From Alviniconcha marisindica (lineage: Eukaryota > Mollusca > Gastropoda > Provannidae), in assembly GCA_018857735.1 (NCBI GenBank), contig JABMCL010001972.1, positions 83,501 through 147,500 on the forward strand: a stretch of 64,000 bases of DNA, in the 5' to 3' direction. The translations under genes were made by a program, and so were the position numbers. Shown here piece by piece: positions 1-12,309 of the stretch. A model generated the notes under the pieces. That model did not search any database. It was not told where the DNA came from and was given only the letters and a program-made list of their open reading frames with translations. How positions within the stretch are numbered: the stretch's first letter is position 1; every line of letters starts with the position of its first letter.

Positions 1-541
1 CCGGTTGGTCTGAAAGCATAGACTATGTGCATTTCACTTGCACGTTTTGTGTGGTGGTTACATCATTGTAACATGATGTTGTTACATCGTCTATGATGAC
101 AAAACACAAAATTTGTGCACGTTGTGTTTTGTCATAATAAAGCCCTTCCTATTAACCTTTATGTGTTTGAATCTTACGTCATTGTTCATTCGATGGAAGT
201 ATTTTTCCCCCTTCAGATTTCAACTCTTTAGGGCGTAGCCGTCTTAGTTTGCTCTTTATAAGTGATAAGCGGAAGTGTGTCGGCTCATGATGTAATGTAC
301 CCTTCCACCGTAACACGCCAGCCCTTTTGGTGTTGTCACAGAAACAGACATCCGGGCACTCAAAGTGACGTGGAAGTTGTGGTTTCAAACACCATCGGAA
401 TTCTAAAAACTGTTCTAAGAACTAGGAGTAGAAGATTTTTGCTGTTGTTGACAAACAGACCACCCTCTTTTAAGACTTCTGTATACAAATAGTTCCCATT
501 ATTAATATTCTTGTAAAGTTGCCAATCGTGTGGTGAATTTA

Positions 542-547
<6 letters not shown>

Positions 548-572
<25 letters not shown>
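548..572 (+). repeat. 25-base poly(G) run
   Basis: Uninterrupted G homopolymer; one of many C/G homopolymers in the window. Confidence 0.95.
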
Positions 573-949
573 TTACCCGAGACGTATGCCCTCGATGTTC
601 GCGTGCGTGATCCGAAACTTGCGGCAGAGTTTGGAGAAAAGATGCTGGAAAGCGAGGCTTAAGCGCGCCGTCAGACTTTGTCCATGAACTGGCACTGTCA
701 CAGACCACCGGGACCCTGTGTGTTCACAGCCGGAAGAAGCGAGCCTTTCTTTTTTTGTTTGTTTGGTGGGCTGGAGATTAGCTTCCCATGTAGTCACATC
801 ACTTCCCCCCTCCCCCCCTCCCCCCCGCCCCCTCCCCCTCACCCCTCCACCACCACCACCACCACACCACCATGTAGCTGGCTAGGTGTACTACCACGTT
901 ACAGTGCATAACTGTAGAAGTTTGATTTATTCCTGCAAGGGAGCTTTGC

Positions 950-2700
950 TAGCGGCATTTCCTTGTCTCCGTCTGTCTTTCCCTTTTCCCCGTTCCATTT
1001 CTGTCCTTCGCCTTGCCCTCCATTTCTCTCGCCATTGCCTTCCTTTTCATTGCCCTCCGTTTCTGTCGCCATGCCCCCCTTTCGCCCTTTTTTTCCCCCC
1101 CTTTCCCCTTTTTCCCATTGCCCTCCGTTTCTGCCCCCCCGCCATGCCTTCCTTTCCATTGCCCTCCAGTTCTGTCCCCCCCCATTCCCCTTTTCCCCTT
1201 TCCAATTTTTGCCCTCCAGTTCTGTCGCCATGCCTTCCTTTCCATTGCCCTCCAGTTCTGTCGCCATGCCTTCCTTTCCATTGCCCTCCAGTTCTGTCGC
1301 CCCCCTTTTTTCCCCTTTCCCCTTTCCCCATTGCCCTCCAGTTCTGTCGCCATGCCTTCCTAGATCCTTTCCATTGCCCTCCATTTCTCTCCTTCGCCTT
1401 GCCCTCCATTTCTCTCACCTATCCTTCCCTTTCCTTGCCTTCCCATTTCAGATGCCATTCGCTTTCGCCGCCCTCCCCATCCCCATCCTTTTCTAGTTCT
1501 GGATCCCCTGATCCCCATCACGTCCGTCCATTTCTGTACCCTTCCGGGTTTTGTTGTTGTTGTTGTTGTCTTTTCCCTTCCGTTTCTTTTCTTTTCTTTT
1601 CCCTTCCCTTCCCATTCCGTTCTCTTTGCTTCCCTTTCCCTCTGTCCCCATTTCCCCTGCCCTTCCTGTCTCTTTGTTCCCTGTCCTTCCCTTTCCCTCA
1701 GCCCGCATTTCCCCTGCCCTTCCTATCTCCTTGTTCCCTGTCGTTTGACTTTTCCCTTTCCCTCCCAGGCCGCATTTCCCCTGCCCTTCCTATCTCCTTG
1801 TTCCCTGCCCTTCCCTTTCCCTCAGCCCGCATTTCCCCTGACCTTCCTATCTCCTTGTTCCCTGTCCTTCCCTTTCTCTCAGCCCGCATTTCCCCTGCCC
1901 TTCTTAGTCCCCTGGTTCCCATTTCGTTTCCTCTTCTTTTCCATTCCATTCTTCCGCCCCCCCCCCCCCCGCCCCCCTTCCTTCCTTTCTTCCTTTCCAT
2001 TTCAAGTCTCTCTTCCCTCCTTCCTCCTTTACACATCCAGTCCCTTCCAGTTCCCTCTATCTTCCTTCCTTTCCATTTCCAGTCCCTTCCAGTTCCCTCT
2101 ATCTTCCTTCCTTTCCATTTCCAGTCCCTTTGTCTTCCCTCCATCTTCCGTCCTTTCCAGCCCCTTCCTTTTACCTCCATCTTCCTTTTACTTCCATCTT
2201 CCTTCCTTTCCTCTCTAACCCCTTCCTCTTCCCTCCATCTTCCTTCGTTTTCTAGTACATTACCCTTTCCATTCCCCCTTCTCCCCCCCTCCAGTCCGTT
2301 ACCCTTTCCATTCCCCATTCTTTCCCCCTCCAATCCATTACCTTTTCCATTCCCCATTCTTTCCCCCTCCAGTCCATTCCCCTTTCCATTCCCCATACTT
2401 TCCCCCTCCAGTCCATTCCCCTTTCCATTCCCCATTCTTTCCCCCTCCAGTCCGTTACCCTTTCCATTCCCCATTCTTCCCCCCTCCAATCCATTACCCT
2501 TTCCATTCCCCATTCTTTCCCCGTCCAGTGCATTGCCCTTTCCATTCCCCACTCGTTTCCCCTTTCGACTCTCCACTCTTTCCCCATCTAGTAGTGCATT
2601 GGCCTTTCGACTCTACACTCTTTCCCCATCTGGTAGTGCATTCCCCATTCTTCCCCCCGTCTTGTGCATTACCTGTTGTATTCTCATCTTTTCCCTTAGT
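950..2700 (+). repeat. 1.7-kb polypyrimidine tract with nested minisatellites
   Basis: The + strand is almost entirely C and T. Sub-arrays: ~36-bp units with GCCATGCCTTCCTTTCCATT (1140-1370), ~58-bp units with CAGCCCGCATTTCCCCTGCC (1690-1900), ~40-bp units with CAGTCCCTTCCAGTTCCCTC (2035-2130) and ~39-bp units with CCATTCCCCATTCTTTCCCC (2260-2530). The 640-codon frame through it is an artefact. Confidence 0.93.
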
Positions 2701-3479
2701 TTCCTTGCTACACTTGTTTTGAGTTTCATTTTTTATTTTTTTTTTACCAGTTATTCATTTGCTATACTATTAGGAGAAATGCAGATTAGCTTTTTATTTA
2801 TTCGGTGAACTTCTAGATGATAAACGTGTGTGTGTGTGTGTTTAGACTTTTTGTAGATCTTTTGTTTCTTACCTATTCTGACTCTGTTAACTGTCAGTGT
2901 AGACAAGAGATGGTTGAGCTCCTCTTGATTTTGAATTGACCGCTTGTGCTTTTAATTTCCTCCCATACTAGAGCCCTGTATTCATTTTTGTTGTTGTTGT
3001 TGAAAATTGACTCTTTGTGACGAAGCTTGAAAGCGCGTGGATGGGTTAGATTGTTCCTTTAGGGGTTTTTTTGTGTGTTTTTTTTTTAGCTCTGTTTACA
3101 TTAAATGTTGGCATACTTTTCTCTTTTTTTAATATTATTTTATTATTTTAATATTATTATTATTTAGTGTTTTGTTTTCGTTAAAAAAAAAATTTAAATC
3201 TTTTTCGTGTTTTTTTCTTTTTTCTTTTCTTTTTTCTTCCCCCGCTTGGTGTCCCCTTTAACTGTCCCCTTTAACTGTAAGCAGTCCTGCGGAAAGCCTC
3301 CGACCCCGAAGCCTACTAAGCAATCAGTGGCTTGTGCGACGGACCGGGCCAGGCCCCTTTGTCCACTCTCAGTGATATTTACTGGGAAGAAACTCGCCCA
3401 CGCCGAATGTCCGTCCGCGATTTAGAGTTAATGAAACAGAAAGTCCTTGGCTTTTGACGTTACGCCTCGTCCACCACAC
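2700..3479 (+). other. Presumed intron, nothing recognised
   Basis: T-rich sequence with a short GT run (2828-2841). No exon recognised. Confidence 0.4.
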
Positions 3480-3890
3480 AGGGTCGTCCCGGGGAAAATA
3501 GGGGGTGGCCATTCGTTATAAAGTGTCGGCAAGAAACTGTGGCAATTGCATAGTTCAGGAGCTGTGTGAGTCGAGGTGGCCGTCCCCTTTGTCCACTCCT
3601 AACGGAGAACTCTGGGTTCCGTGGACTTAAAGCTGTATTGAACCATGCTTCGGCATTTGGTCTCAGCTGTCCACCAATATGTCAGCCACGGAGGAAAAGC
3701 CACACTTTATAAAGTGTCGGCAAGAAACTGTGGCAATTGCATAGTTCAGGAGCTGTGTGAGAGTCGAGGTGGCCGTCCTGGGCTGTCCGTCCTAACGAGC
3801 CTTCTGGTTTCCGTGGACGTAAAGCTGTATTGAACCATGCTTCGGCATCGGTCTCAGCTTGTCCCTAATATGTCAGCTGACATCTGAGGA
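3480..3890 (+). repeat. R1 fragment with ~190-bp internal tandem duplication
   Basis: TTATAAAGTGTCGGCAAGAA, ACTGTGGCAATTGCATAGTT and CAGGAGCTGTGTGAG occur at about 3516-3575 and again at about 3706-3766, each followed by the GTCGAGGTGGCCGTCC block shared with R1. Confidence 0.8.
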
Positions 3891-4059
3891 CATTAAGCAA
3901 CACTACCTACCTACCCTACCTACCTACTCCTACCTACCTACCTACCTGTGGCAACTAACTGTCTTATGGTCACGAGCGATGACGGTGGCGGTGGTGGTGG
4001 TGGTGGTGGTGGTAACCGTAAAGGTTTATATTTGTCAACCCCCGTGTGGAGATTGTCAC

Positions 4060-4480
4060 GACGCTGTGTAGGAGGCAGGAGGTAAACTGTTTCAGTAGGA
4101 GAGCCTCTGAATTCTGTTGAGTCCCCCATCCCCAACCCCCCCCCCACCCCCACCTCCCCACCCTCTTCCACAGGAGATAGTAACTCTTTCAATAGGAGAG
4201 CTCTAAAATTCTGTTGATTCTGCCCCCCCCCCCCCCCCCCCCCCCCTTTGCCCCGTCTTCCACAGGAGATGGTAACTCTTTCAGAAGAAGAGCCTCTGAA
4301 TTCTGATGATTCTCCCTCTCCTCGCCCCCCCCCCCCCCCCCCACCCACCCCACCCGCCCCACCCCAGGAGATTGTAACTAACTCTTTCAGTAGGAGAGCT
4401 GAATCTGTGATACTCCTCTCTCCCTCTCCTTCCTCCCCGCCCCCCCCCCCCCCCCCCCACTCACCCCCACCCCACCATGC
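4060..4480 (+). repeat. ~105-bp tandem repeat, each copy containing a C-run
   Basis: Four copies of GGAGATNGTAACTCTTTCAG, TAGGAGAGCCTCTGAATTCT and GTTGATTCTCCC followed by a variable poly(C)/CCACC stretch. Confidence 0.9.
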
Positions 4481-5680
4481 TACCTCTTGTTCGTGTTGCA
4501 ATACTGACAGTGGTCACGTACCGCACCCCCCCCCCCCCCCCCACCCTCACCAAAACCCTTCCAACCCACCCCACCCACCCACCATCCATATATATTATAT
4601 TATATATATATATATATGCACGTGCGTACCCCCCGTTCCTGTTGACACGGTGTGGTTTTTTGCAAGTCCGACCTTGTGCCCCAGTTGTTGGGTTGTGTAC
4701 GTGCCTGTGCAGTGGTCCGTGTACCTTTGGGGACCTCATGCAGGTGGCTGATGCTCTGGCTAATTACCCTAGCGATACTGCGACTAATTGTGGCGGTCAC
4801 GCTCCGATTATGGTAGTCTGTAAGCACGAGGGGATGTGGTCGATTTGCTGCTGTAGCGGTCAATCAAATTGTAATTTAAAAGGGTGTGATTGGTGGAAAG
4901 TCTGGTACATGTGTGCAGGTGTATCTTTGCACGGAGAAGCTGTGTGTAACATTACCAACGCATGTCTGTATGTTGTTGTTGTTTTATTTTATATTTTTTA
5001 TAATTGTACTTGTTATTATGTTACGTATATTTCGTTACTTGGATGACTACTGACAGAGAATTCATTAACTGTGCTTAAGTAGTTGTTGTTGCTTTTCGCA
5101 AGGATCTGGTTTGCACAATATTGGCAGGTACCTAATCTGTTTTTTGGTTAGTTGTTATTGTTAGTGCTGACTGTTTAGGACTGACGTCATGCCATGAAGT
5201 CATCGTTGTTGATACGTCTTTCCCATTTTATGTTGATGATCAGTTTTGTTTTGTTTTCCTTTGAGTTAAGGCACATTTCAGCTTTTTTTTTTCTTTTTCT
5301 TTCTTCCCACGAGCTAGTGTTCTTTATGCTTTTAAAACGCTTGTTTTTATGTGCTTCTTGCTTCGTTGAATTCAAGGGTGTTGTGTTACTGCAGTAGCGG
5401 TTTGTTTATAACCAAAACAGCTACTTTATGTTTCTGTTGTTGTGCTTCTGTTAAGTTGATTGCGCTTTTCAATTTGATATTCATTTTTATTTTTTTTTTT
5501 TTTAAATTAATTATTACTCGTAGCTTCTGTCTCGGTCATTTTGGTATGTGGAGTGTACTTTGGATAGACATCAATCGGGGTCTGGTTTCGGAAGCACTGT
5601 GGCCCGATGTTATAGAATGACGGGATGCTTTATTTGTGTTAAAATTGGGATGTACGAGAGTGTGTAAATATGTCTCTTTA

Positions 5681-5681
<1 letters not shown>
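4481..5681 (+). other. Presumed intron, nothing recognised
   Basis: C-run and CACCC stretch at 4526-4590, short TA tract, then T-rich unique sequence. No exon recognised. Confidence 0.4.

Positions 5682-5715
<34 letters not shown>
5682..5715 (+). repeat. 34-base poly(C) run
   Basis: Uninterrupted C run followed by CA repeats. Confidence 0.95.
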
Positions 5716-5969
5716 ACACACACACACCACGCCCCATCCCCACCCAAAACTTTGCAACCCCACCGTCCGTCCATGAATCTGTACTGGTTTCAGCGATGTT
5801 GCTGTCAAGCCACTCATGCAAAGAAACAGTCCTAAATGCATACAAATTTCCATTATTATTATGATCTTACTTTTCTGTCTGTGACAACCCCCCCACCCCC
5901 CCCCACCCCACCCCCCCTCAGGGCGCGTGCACTGCCCACTGCGCAGATGCCATCTCAGGACGATAGTGG

Positions 5970-6021
5970 GTGTGTGTTGTGTGTGTGTTGGTGTGTGTGT
6001 GTGTGTGTGTGTGGTGTCCTC

Positions 6022-6061
<40 letters not shown>

Positions 6062-6545
6062 CCTCTGGGGTGGTGTGTGTGTCCTCTGTGTGTGTGTGTG
6101 TGTGTGTGTGTGTTCGTGTGTGTGTGTATGTGTGTGTGTGTGTGTTTTCCTCTATGATGTGTGTGCGTGTGTTGTGCGTGCGTGCGTATGTTTCTGCGTG
6201 TGCGTGTGCTGCGTGCGCGTGCGCGTGCGTGTGTGTGTGCCTGTCTTACCTCGCCGCTGCTACGAGTGTTTTTCGTTTTTTGTTTTTTGTTTGTTGTGTT
6301 TTTGTTTCCTCTGGAGTGATGTGTGGTGTGGTTTTGGGGTTGTGTGTGTGTGTGTGTGTGTGTGTGTTCCCTGGGGTGTGTGGTGTGTGGGGGTGTTGGG
6401 GGTGTGTTTTTGTGTGTGTGTGTTTCTTTGGGATTTTTTTGTGGGTGTGTGTGTGTGTTTCATCTTTATTTTTTGTGTTCCTCTGTGTTTTTCTTTCCTT
6501 TTTCTCTGGGCAGGGGTGCGCGTGCGCGTGCGCGTGCGTGAGCCT
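5970..6545. repeat. GT-rich compound microsatellite with duplicated CTGTCTTACCTCGCCGCT block
   Basis: GT repeats broken by TTCCTCTGGGGTG-type pieces. GCCTGTCTTACCTCGCCGCT followed by T-rich sequence occurs at about 6239-6290 and about 6542-6615, just upstream of the SIK3-like acceptor. Confidence 0.88.
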
Positions 6546-6678
6546 GTCTTACCTCGCCGCTAGCTACGACCGACTCGTTTTCGTTTTTTCGTTTTTCGTT
6601 TGTTTGTTTTTTGTTTAACCCCGCGACAGAGACTGTGACGGTGCCGTGCTAACTGTTGCCTCCCTGCTTCCCTTTCAG

Positions 6679-9144
6679 AGCGGGGGTCTGCCGGTGTCCC
6701 CCGCCCCCTCGCCCCCTCAGCCCTCCTCCCCCTGCTTCGGGCGGGGCGGCGGGGCGGCCGAGGGCGGCTTGGCGCTGGCCAGCGAGTCGGCGCTCCTCCA
6801 GCAGAGGCTCCAGCGCCTGCAGCTCATCCACCCGCACCCCCTGCCCCTCGCCCACCCCCTCCCGCTCCCCCTCCCCCTCCACCCCCACCCCCACCCCCAG
6901 GCCCCGGCCCTGACGCCCTCGCCGCCCCTCATGCCCCTGCCGGCCCACTCGCCCGTCTCTCAGCGCGCGGACTCCCCTCCGGGGCTGACCCACCTCCTGC
7001 ACTCGCGGCCCGCGTCGCTGCAGCGCTCGTCGCCGCCGCCCAACTTCCAGAACCTCACGGCCATCCGGGAGGATTCCGGCGACGTGGCCGACCCCCACGA
7101 GACCGACGCGGAGATGGCGGACGAGGAGCGGCCCATGGAGCAAGAGGAGGAGGAGGTGCAGCAGCAGCAGCAGCGGCAGGAGCCAGGGAGGGGTTCTTCA
7201 GCGTCAGCCGGAGGCGTCGCCGTTGTTTTCGTCGTCGTTGTCGTCGTCGTCGTCGTCGTCGGTGGCGGCGGCGGCGCGCAGGGCGTCGTCGGGGACGCCC
7301 CCGTTTCCGGACGCTCTCGGCCGCCCTCGCGGCTGCTTCGCCGGCAACCCGCAGATCAGCATCACGGACACGCAGGGTCACGTGACGGACGTGGACCCGT
7401 GCGGGCACGAGGACTCGCGAGACTCGGCCGCCCCCTCCCCGTCCCCCTCCCCTTCCTCCAGCCCCGGCCCCCCCGCCGCCCCCCGCCACACGGACTCGCC
7501 CCTGGGCCGGCCCAGGGGCTGCCGCTGCTGGTGGTGGTGGGGGGGGTGGCGGCGGCGGCGGCGGTGTGCCTTGCTCGGTGGCGGGCGTGGCGCTGGCGGG
7601 CGGCATCAGCTCCTACCCCTTCTCCTTCCTGCAGGGCTTCGGGCTGATCAGCACCAACCTGGCCAGCATCCCTCCGTCCAACGGCGACGCCCACGGCCAC
7701 GTGGACCTCAGCTCGCTTTACTCCTGGGGCGGCCAAGGCGTCGGGGTCGGGAGCCACCACAGCGGTCGGCAGTCCCACCACTCCCACTCCCACTCCCACC
7801 CCCACCCCCCCCCACCACCACCACCACCACCACGCCCACACCCCCAGCAAGCCCCACGTCCACAGCTCCCCCACCCACCACCCCCACCCCCACCCCCAGG
7901 CCTTCCCCCAGCCCCCCCAGCGGGCCCACTCTCGCTCTCGCCGCCACCACAACACCTTCCACGACTCCAGGGACATGAACGTCTATAACGCCTGGCTGGC
8001 CAACGCCGCGCCCCTCTCGGACTTCTCCCTCTTCGGCGGGGGCGGGGGCGGGGCCGGGGCGGGGCCGGGGGGGGGGGGGTCGTTGGCCGCGGGGCGGGCG
8101 GAGGGGCGCCACCCCGGGCGCTTCGCCTCGGCGTCCTCGCCGTCCTCCCCCACCTACCGGACGTCGCCGCTGTCCGGGTCGTCGTCCGGCTCGGCGTCCT
8201 TCTCCGGCTTCTTCTCGCAGCCCAGCTCGCCGCTGCACCACCAGCCTCAGGGGGCCCACGGGGACGGAGGGGGGCGGCGGGAGTCGCTGTCGTCGCCGCC
8301 GTCGCCGCTGAACGCCAGCTTTCCGGGCCCGGCCGCCTCGTCGGCGCCGTCGCTGGAGAGACACCTCTCGGCCGCCTCCAGCACCGCCGCCGTCTCGTCC
8401 TCGTCCTTCTTCTCGTCCTCGTCGTCGTCGTCGTCGTCGTCGTCTTCCCCGGCCCATGCCCGCGCCCACGGCCACCCCACCAGCCATTCCGACTCGAACC
8501 TGTTGTTGTTCCAAGGCCCGCTCGGCTGCGGCGGCGTTGGCGGAAGAGGAGGAGGAGGAGGAGGAGGAGGGGGAGGTGACCTCTTCCGCCCCACCACCAC
8601 CACCACCACCGCCACCCCCGCCCCAACCCCCATCCCTATCCCAACCGCCCCCTCCCCCTTCTCCTCGCCCAGCTCTCCCTCCCCGTCCTACTCCCCGCGG
8701 CCCTACTCGCCCTCCTCGCCCTCCCCCTCCCCCACCCCCACCCCCACGCCCCCCTCCTCCTCCTCCCCTTCCTCCTCCTCCGCGCGCCACTCCCCGTTCG
8801 GCTGCCTCCCGGCGACGGAGCCAGGGTCGGAGCCGCCGAGCGGCTCGCTGTCGGCCGCGGACGGCAGCATGCCGAGGCTGCTGGAGCTGGCCCCGGCCGG
8901 CCCCCGGACGGTGGAGGAGGTCCTGGTGGCCATCAAGGACGCCCTGGACTCCGTGTGCCCCACCGTGGCCTACGAGCGGCTGGAGAAGCGCTTCCGGCTG
9001 CAGCAGGCCGACCTGGAGATGGAGGTGGAGGTCTACGACGGGGAGGGCGAGGTCCCCCCCGGGCTGCACGTGCGCAAGCTGTCCGGTGACCACACGCACT
9101 ACGCCGCCCTCTGCAACCACCTCCTGGCCTGCGTCAACAACTGA
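6679..9144 (+). CDS. SIK3: C-terminal exon of a SIK3-like salt-inducible kinase tail (partial, three apparent frame changes)
   Basis: This is the last coding exon of a longer gene. It follows a polypyrimidine 3' splice site (CTTCCCTTTCAG, ending 6678) and stops at TGA 9142-9144. The tail is low in complexity: Pro/Leu/His-rich start, an acidic/Gln stretch near 7115-7180, then Ser, Gly and His runs. An early block LQQRLQRLQLIHP resembles the QLQRLRIQP block of vertebrate SIK3, and NPQISITDTQGHVTDV (about 7347-7395) looks conserved. The final ~85 residues (from about 8881) look like a KA1 domain: TVEEVLVAIKDAL, a strand-rich middle, LHVRKLSGD and LCNHLLACVNN; MARK KA1 domains have a comparable K-R-I-S-G motif. 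Reading frame moves 1 to 2 near 7180-7200, 2 to 3 near 7500-7550 and 3 to 1 near 7800-7815, all in simple sequence, so sequencing indels are likelier than decay. No kinase domain is in the window. SIK3 assignment is inference; another AMPK-related kinase with a KA1 tail is possible. Confidence 0.6.
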
Positions 9145-9983
9145 AGAGGCTGGGGGTCGGGTTGGGTTGGTTGGGTGGAGGGAGCTTCTTGGGTATTGGG
9201 AAGGGGGGGTGGGGGGTGGAGGGTTTAACACTGAAGATAAACGCTTGGTGTGTGTGTGTGGTTTTGTGGATGGGCGCGTGTTACTTTTCCGTTTTTGCCA
9301 CAGACACAGCCTGTCGTGTGAAACGAAAGCGGTGCTGACTGGGGTTTGTGTATATAATATACTCTTTGAATATATGCTATGTTACGTGGGGGTTGAGTTT
9401 GTGCGGGTTTTGACAGAACAGTGTATGGATGGATGTTGCTGGTGGGTTGTTGTTGTTTTTGTTTTTTTTTAACATTGTGCTTCGTCTGATTGTTCAGACT
9501 ATACGTTTGTTTAGAACGAAGGATGGTAAAAAAAAAGATTTTTTTTTTTTTTTTTTTTTAAACTCAGCTCCTCTGGTTCTTGCGGTGAGGCGGCATCTTC
9601 TGCCAAAGAGTCGTGACGTCATTGTGAACAAGTGACGTGCTGTACGTGACACGCATGACGTTTGAGAGGTTCGTGTGCACGCACGTACGTAACTGTGAAC
9701 GGCGTTGGTCGGTGTCGGCCTCCAGCCGGAGTAACCCCTTGCAGCCAACTCTTCGTGAACTCTCGCCGACATCGTCAGCTGCAGAGAGTTGACGTCAGAA
9801 CACGCACAAGCGGCGTCGTGTGCGTGTGCGTGTCTGATGTCTCAAGGGTCAGATTCCAAACTTCAGCAAGGTGCGGGACTCGTCCTTGCGTCCTTGCGTC
9901 CGCGCCCGGCGCAGCTGTCAAACTCCACGTCCAGCCAGCTCCTGGTGAACTCTTGCAGGCGTCCTGTGTCGCAGATAGTTGGC

Positions 9984-10118
9984 TAAATTATCGTTATTAT
10001 TGTGCAGAGGCTTCGGACATTGGTTAAATTATCGTTATTATTGTGCAGAGGCTTCGGACATTGGTTAAATTATCGTTATTATTGTGCAGAGGCTTCGGAC
10101 ATTGGTTAAATTATTCCT
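9984..10118 (+). repeat. 45-bp tandem triplication
   Basis: AAATTATCGTTATTATTGTG plus CAGAGGCTTCGGACATTGGTT occurs three times. Confidence 0.95.
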
Positions 10119-10323
10119 TGGGCTCAAGCTTCGGACGTGCACGAGTGTTGTTAGGGTCAGCGTGTACCATGTTCTAACAGCAGCAACAGCAACAGCAACA
10201 GCAAAATGTGTTTTGCCCTGGTGTATCTGTATCCGTCATGGTTGACTGGGCGTCGAAAAATCTGTTACCTGTCGGATTCCAGCCTTTCCAGCTGGGTAAT
10301 GTGTTTGCGTGCCATGGCGTTGC

Positions 10324-10325
<2 letters not shown>

Positions 10326-10382
<57 letters not shown>
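10326..10382. repeat. (TA)n microsatellite
   Basis: Pure TA repeat. Confidence 0.97.
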
Positions 10383-10388
<6 letters not shown>

Positions 10389-11782
10389 CTAGGCTCCACT
10401 TTCAACCTCAGCGTTCAACCGAGTCCAGCCAGGCACTGGTTGAGATATTGCGAGCGTAACGGTGAACACGCCATAACACATGCCTCTGTCATATAGGTCC
10501 GGTTCATTCGAGAACTTAAAACTGTAGACGGGGTTTGGTTAGTGTTAGTAATGAGGGCAGTTACTGCGTCCTAAAATAACGCCCCCGACCTCCTCTCGCC
10601 CCTGACCTCTCGCCGATGACCTCTCGCCCCTGACCTCTCGCCTTTAGCCAGAAAGCTCCCCTGACTTAGACAAGCGGTGTAAACAAGACCACGTGGGTCG
10701 TTGTGGTACCCCGTTGGCTCATAGGATACTGACGCGACTTTTGCGACAGGCCCTTCAGGCTGAATGTGGGTTTATGTCAGGTCATTTGATGTCACGTCAG
10801 TTGTCAACATAATTATATTACATAATTTATATGTAGAGGGTTTATGTCACGGCAGTTGATAACAGTTGTAACTCTCCAAGCTTCCAGTCCAACATTTAAC
10901 CTTCCCAGTCCGGTCCTTCCGTCTCACGCTTTTGTTGTCTTTTCTTCTTCTTCTTTTTCTTCTTTTTTTTTTCGATCTTTTTTTTATACGACAAAAGCAG
11001 GATCCAAACACCACGTGAAAAGGTTCAAAAGAACGCCATTTGTTAGGACAAAACACAACATGCGAATTTTCAGGTACTCCCCTTTATCAAGCTACTAAAC
11101 GACACTTATCCAGGGCCTACGTGCTTCGTTTTACGCGAGGCTTGTCTCAGGTGGTGTGTCTGCACGCGGACGCTGATTGGCTGAAGACCTTCTGTCAGTC
11201 AGAGGGCGGCGAGAGGTCAGTAACCGACATGATTTTGATACGGCCGAGTTGGAACTTGAACACCAACCTCTCCTTTACAGTCTTGTGGCAAATGTGAAGC
11301 TAGAACGGGAAGAAAGCTTGGCTTGTCCCCTCTGTCATGTGATGCATGGCCCCCACCCGAACCATAGCAAAATGATGGCTGTATATGATGTTGAAGTTGT
11401 TGTTTTTTAAATCTGTCTTTGTACTGGTACAGTGGTAGGTTCTGCGTTCGGATTCACAGACTGGGAAGTTCAAAATGGCTGACACAACCCGTGTTACACT
11501 GGGCGAGATTATGAGGCACGAGTTGTGGAGTGGGCCTGTAGAGTCGACAGAAAGGGGGGGGGGGGGGCAAAAAAACAAAACAAAATGGAGATATTATGAG
11601 CCAGAAGTGTTGTTTTTGTTGTTGTTGTTTTGGGGTTTTTAATACCTTGCTATGAAAAGGTGGAAGGATCACAAAAAGAAATTCTGTGTGAACTGGTGGG
11701 CACTGGCTGTGATGTTTTCTCTAAGGTACACACTACTTACGAATACCAGAGAGTATGATTATCGGGACGAAAAGTGGTGAGG

Positions 11783-11788
11783 AATAAA
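11783..11788 (+). promoter_or_regulatory. Candidate polyadenylation signal downstream of the SIK3-like gene
   Basis: AATAAA about 2.6 kb after the stop codon; another at 12098-12103. Use is not demonstrable from sequence. Confidence 0.2.
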
Positions 11789-12169
11789 ATTGTGTCATCA
11801 GTCGGCTTTTGGCCGCGGTTGTTTACTGAAGGTGCATGCACGTTGAAATGGAGAGAACTCATAAGAGAAGAGTGGTGAAGGTGTTTGTACATACGGCAGA
11901 GCAATAGTGTGTGCTGACGTGTGGGTGTGGCAAGGACAGGAGCAGGGTGATTCAGTCATGTACATTGTTTCTCTGTGATACAGTGCAACCCTGTTTTAAC
12001 TCACTTTAAAAACCGGACTCACTGAAATCGGGCACATGCAAAATCTCGTCTTCTTTTCTTCCTTTTCCTTTTTTTCCCCCCTTTCTTTCTGCCCTTAAAT
12101 AAATCGGTAAAGTCTTGAACAGGCATTAAAACAGATGGACTCAAAAATCTTTAAGCTAAATCTTTCTCT

Positions 12170-12250
12170 TCTCTTTCTTCTTCTTCTTCTTCTTCTTCTT
12201 CTTCTTCTTCTTCTTCTTCTTCTTCTTCTTCTTCTTCTTCTTCTTCTAAT
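12170..12250. repeat. (TTC)n microsatellite
   Basis: Pure CTT repeat of about 75 bases. Confidence 0.97.
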
Positions 12251-12309
12251 AATAAGAAGAAGAATACTAAATCAGTACAGTCAAGACCAAACACTGAAAC
12301 AAATCTTTA

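Larger units (their letters stand above)
9145..12169 (+). other. Presumed 3' UTR and flank of the SIK3-like gene
   Basis: Includes a 45-bp triplication (9984-10115), a (TA)n run (10326-10382), a TGACCTCTCGCCCC repeat (10587-10642) and unique sequence. No coding frame with family resemblance. Confidence 0.5.

Noticed and set aside
886..2808. 640-codon open frame on the + strand
   Set aside because: Ser/Pro/Phe-only product of a C/T-only tract with minisatellite periodicity; no domain.
7708..9231. 507-codon - strand frame opposite the SIK3-like exon
   Set aside because: Gly/Arg-rich shadow of GC-rich sequence; the + strand has the conserved motifs and acceptor.
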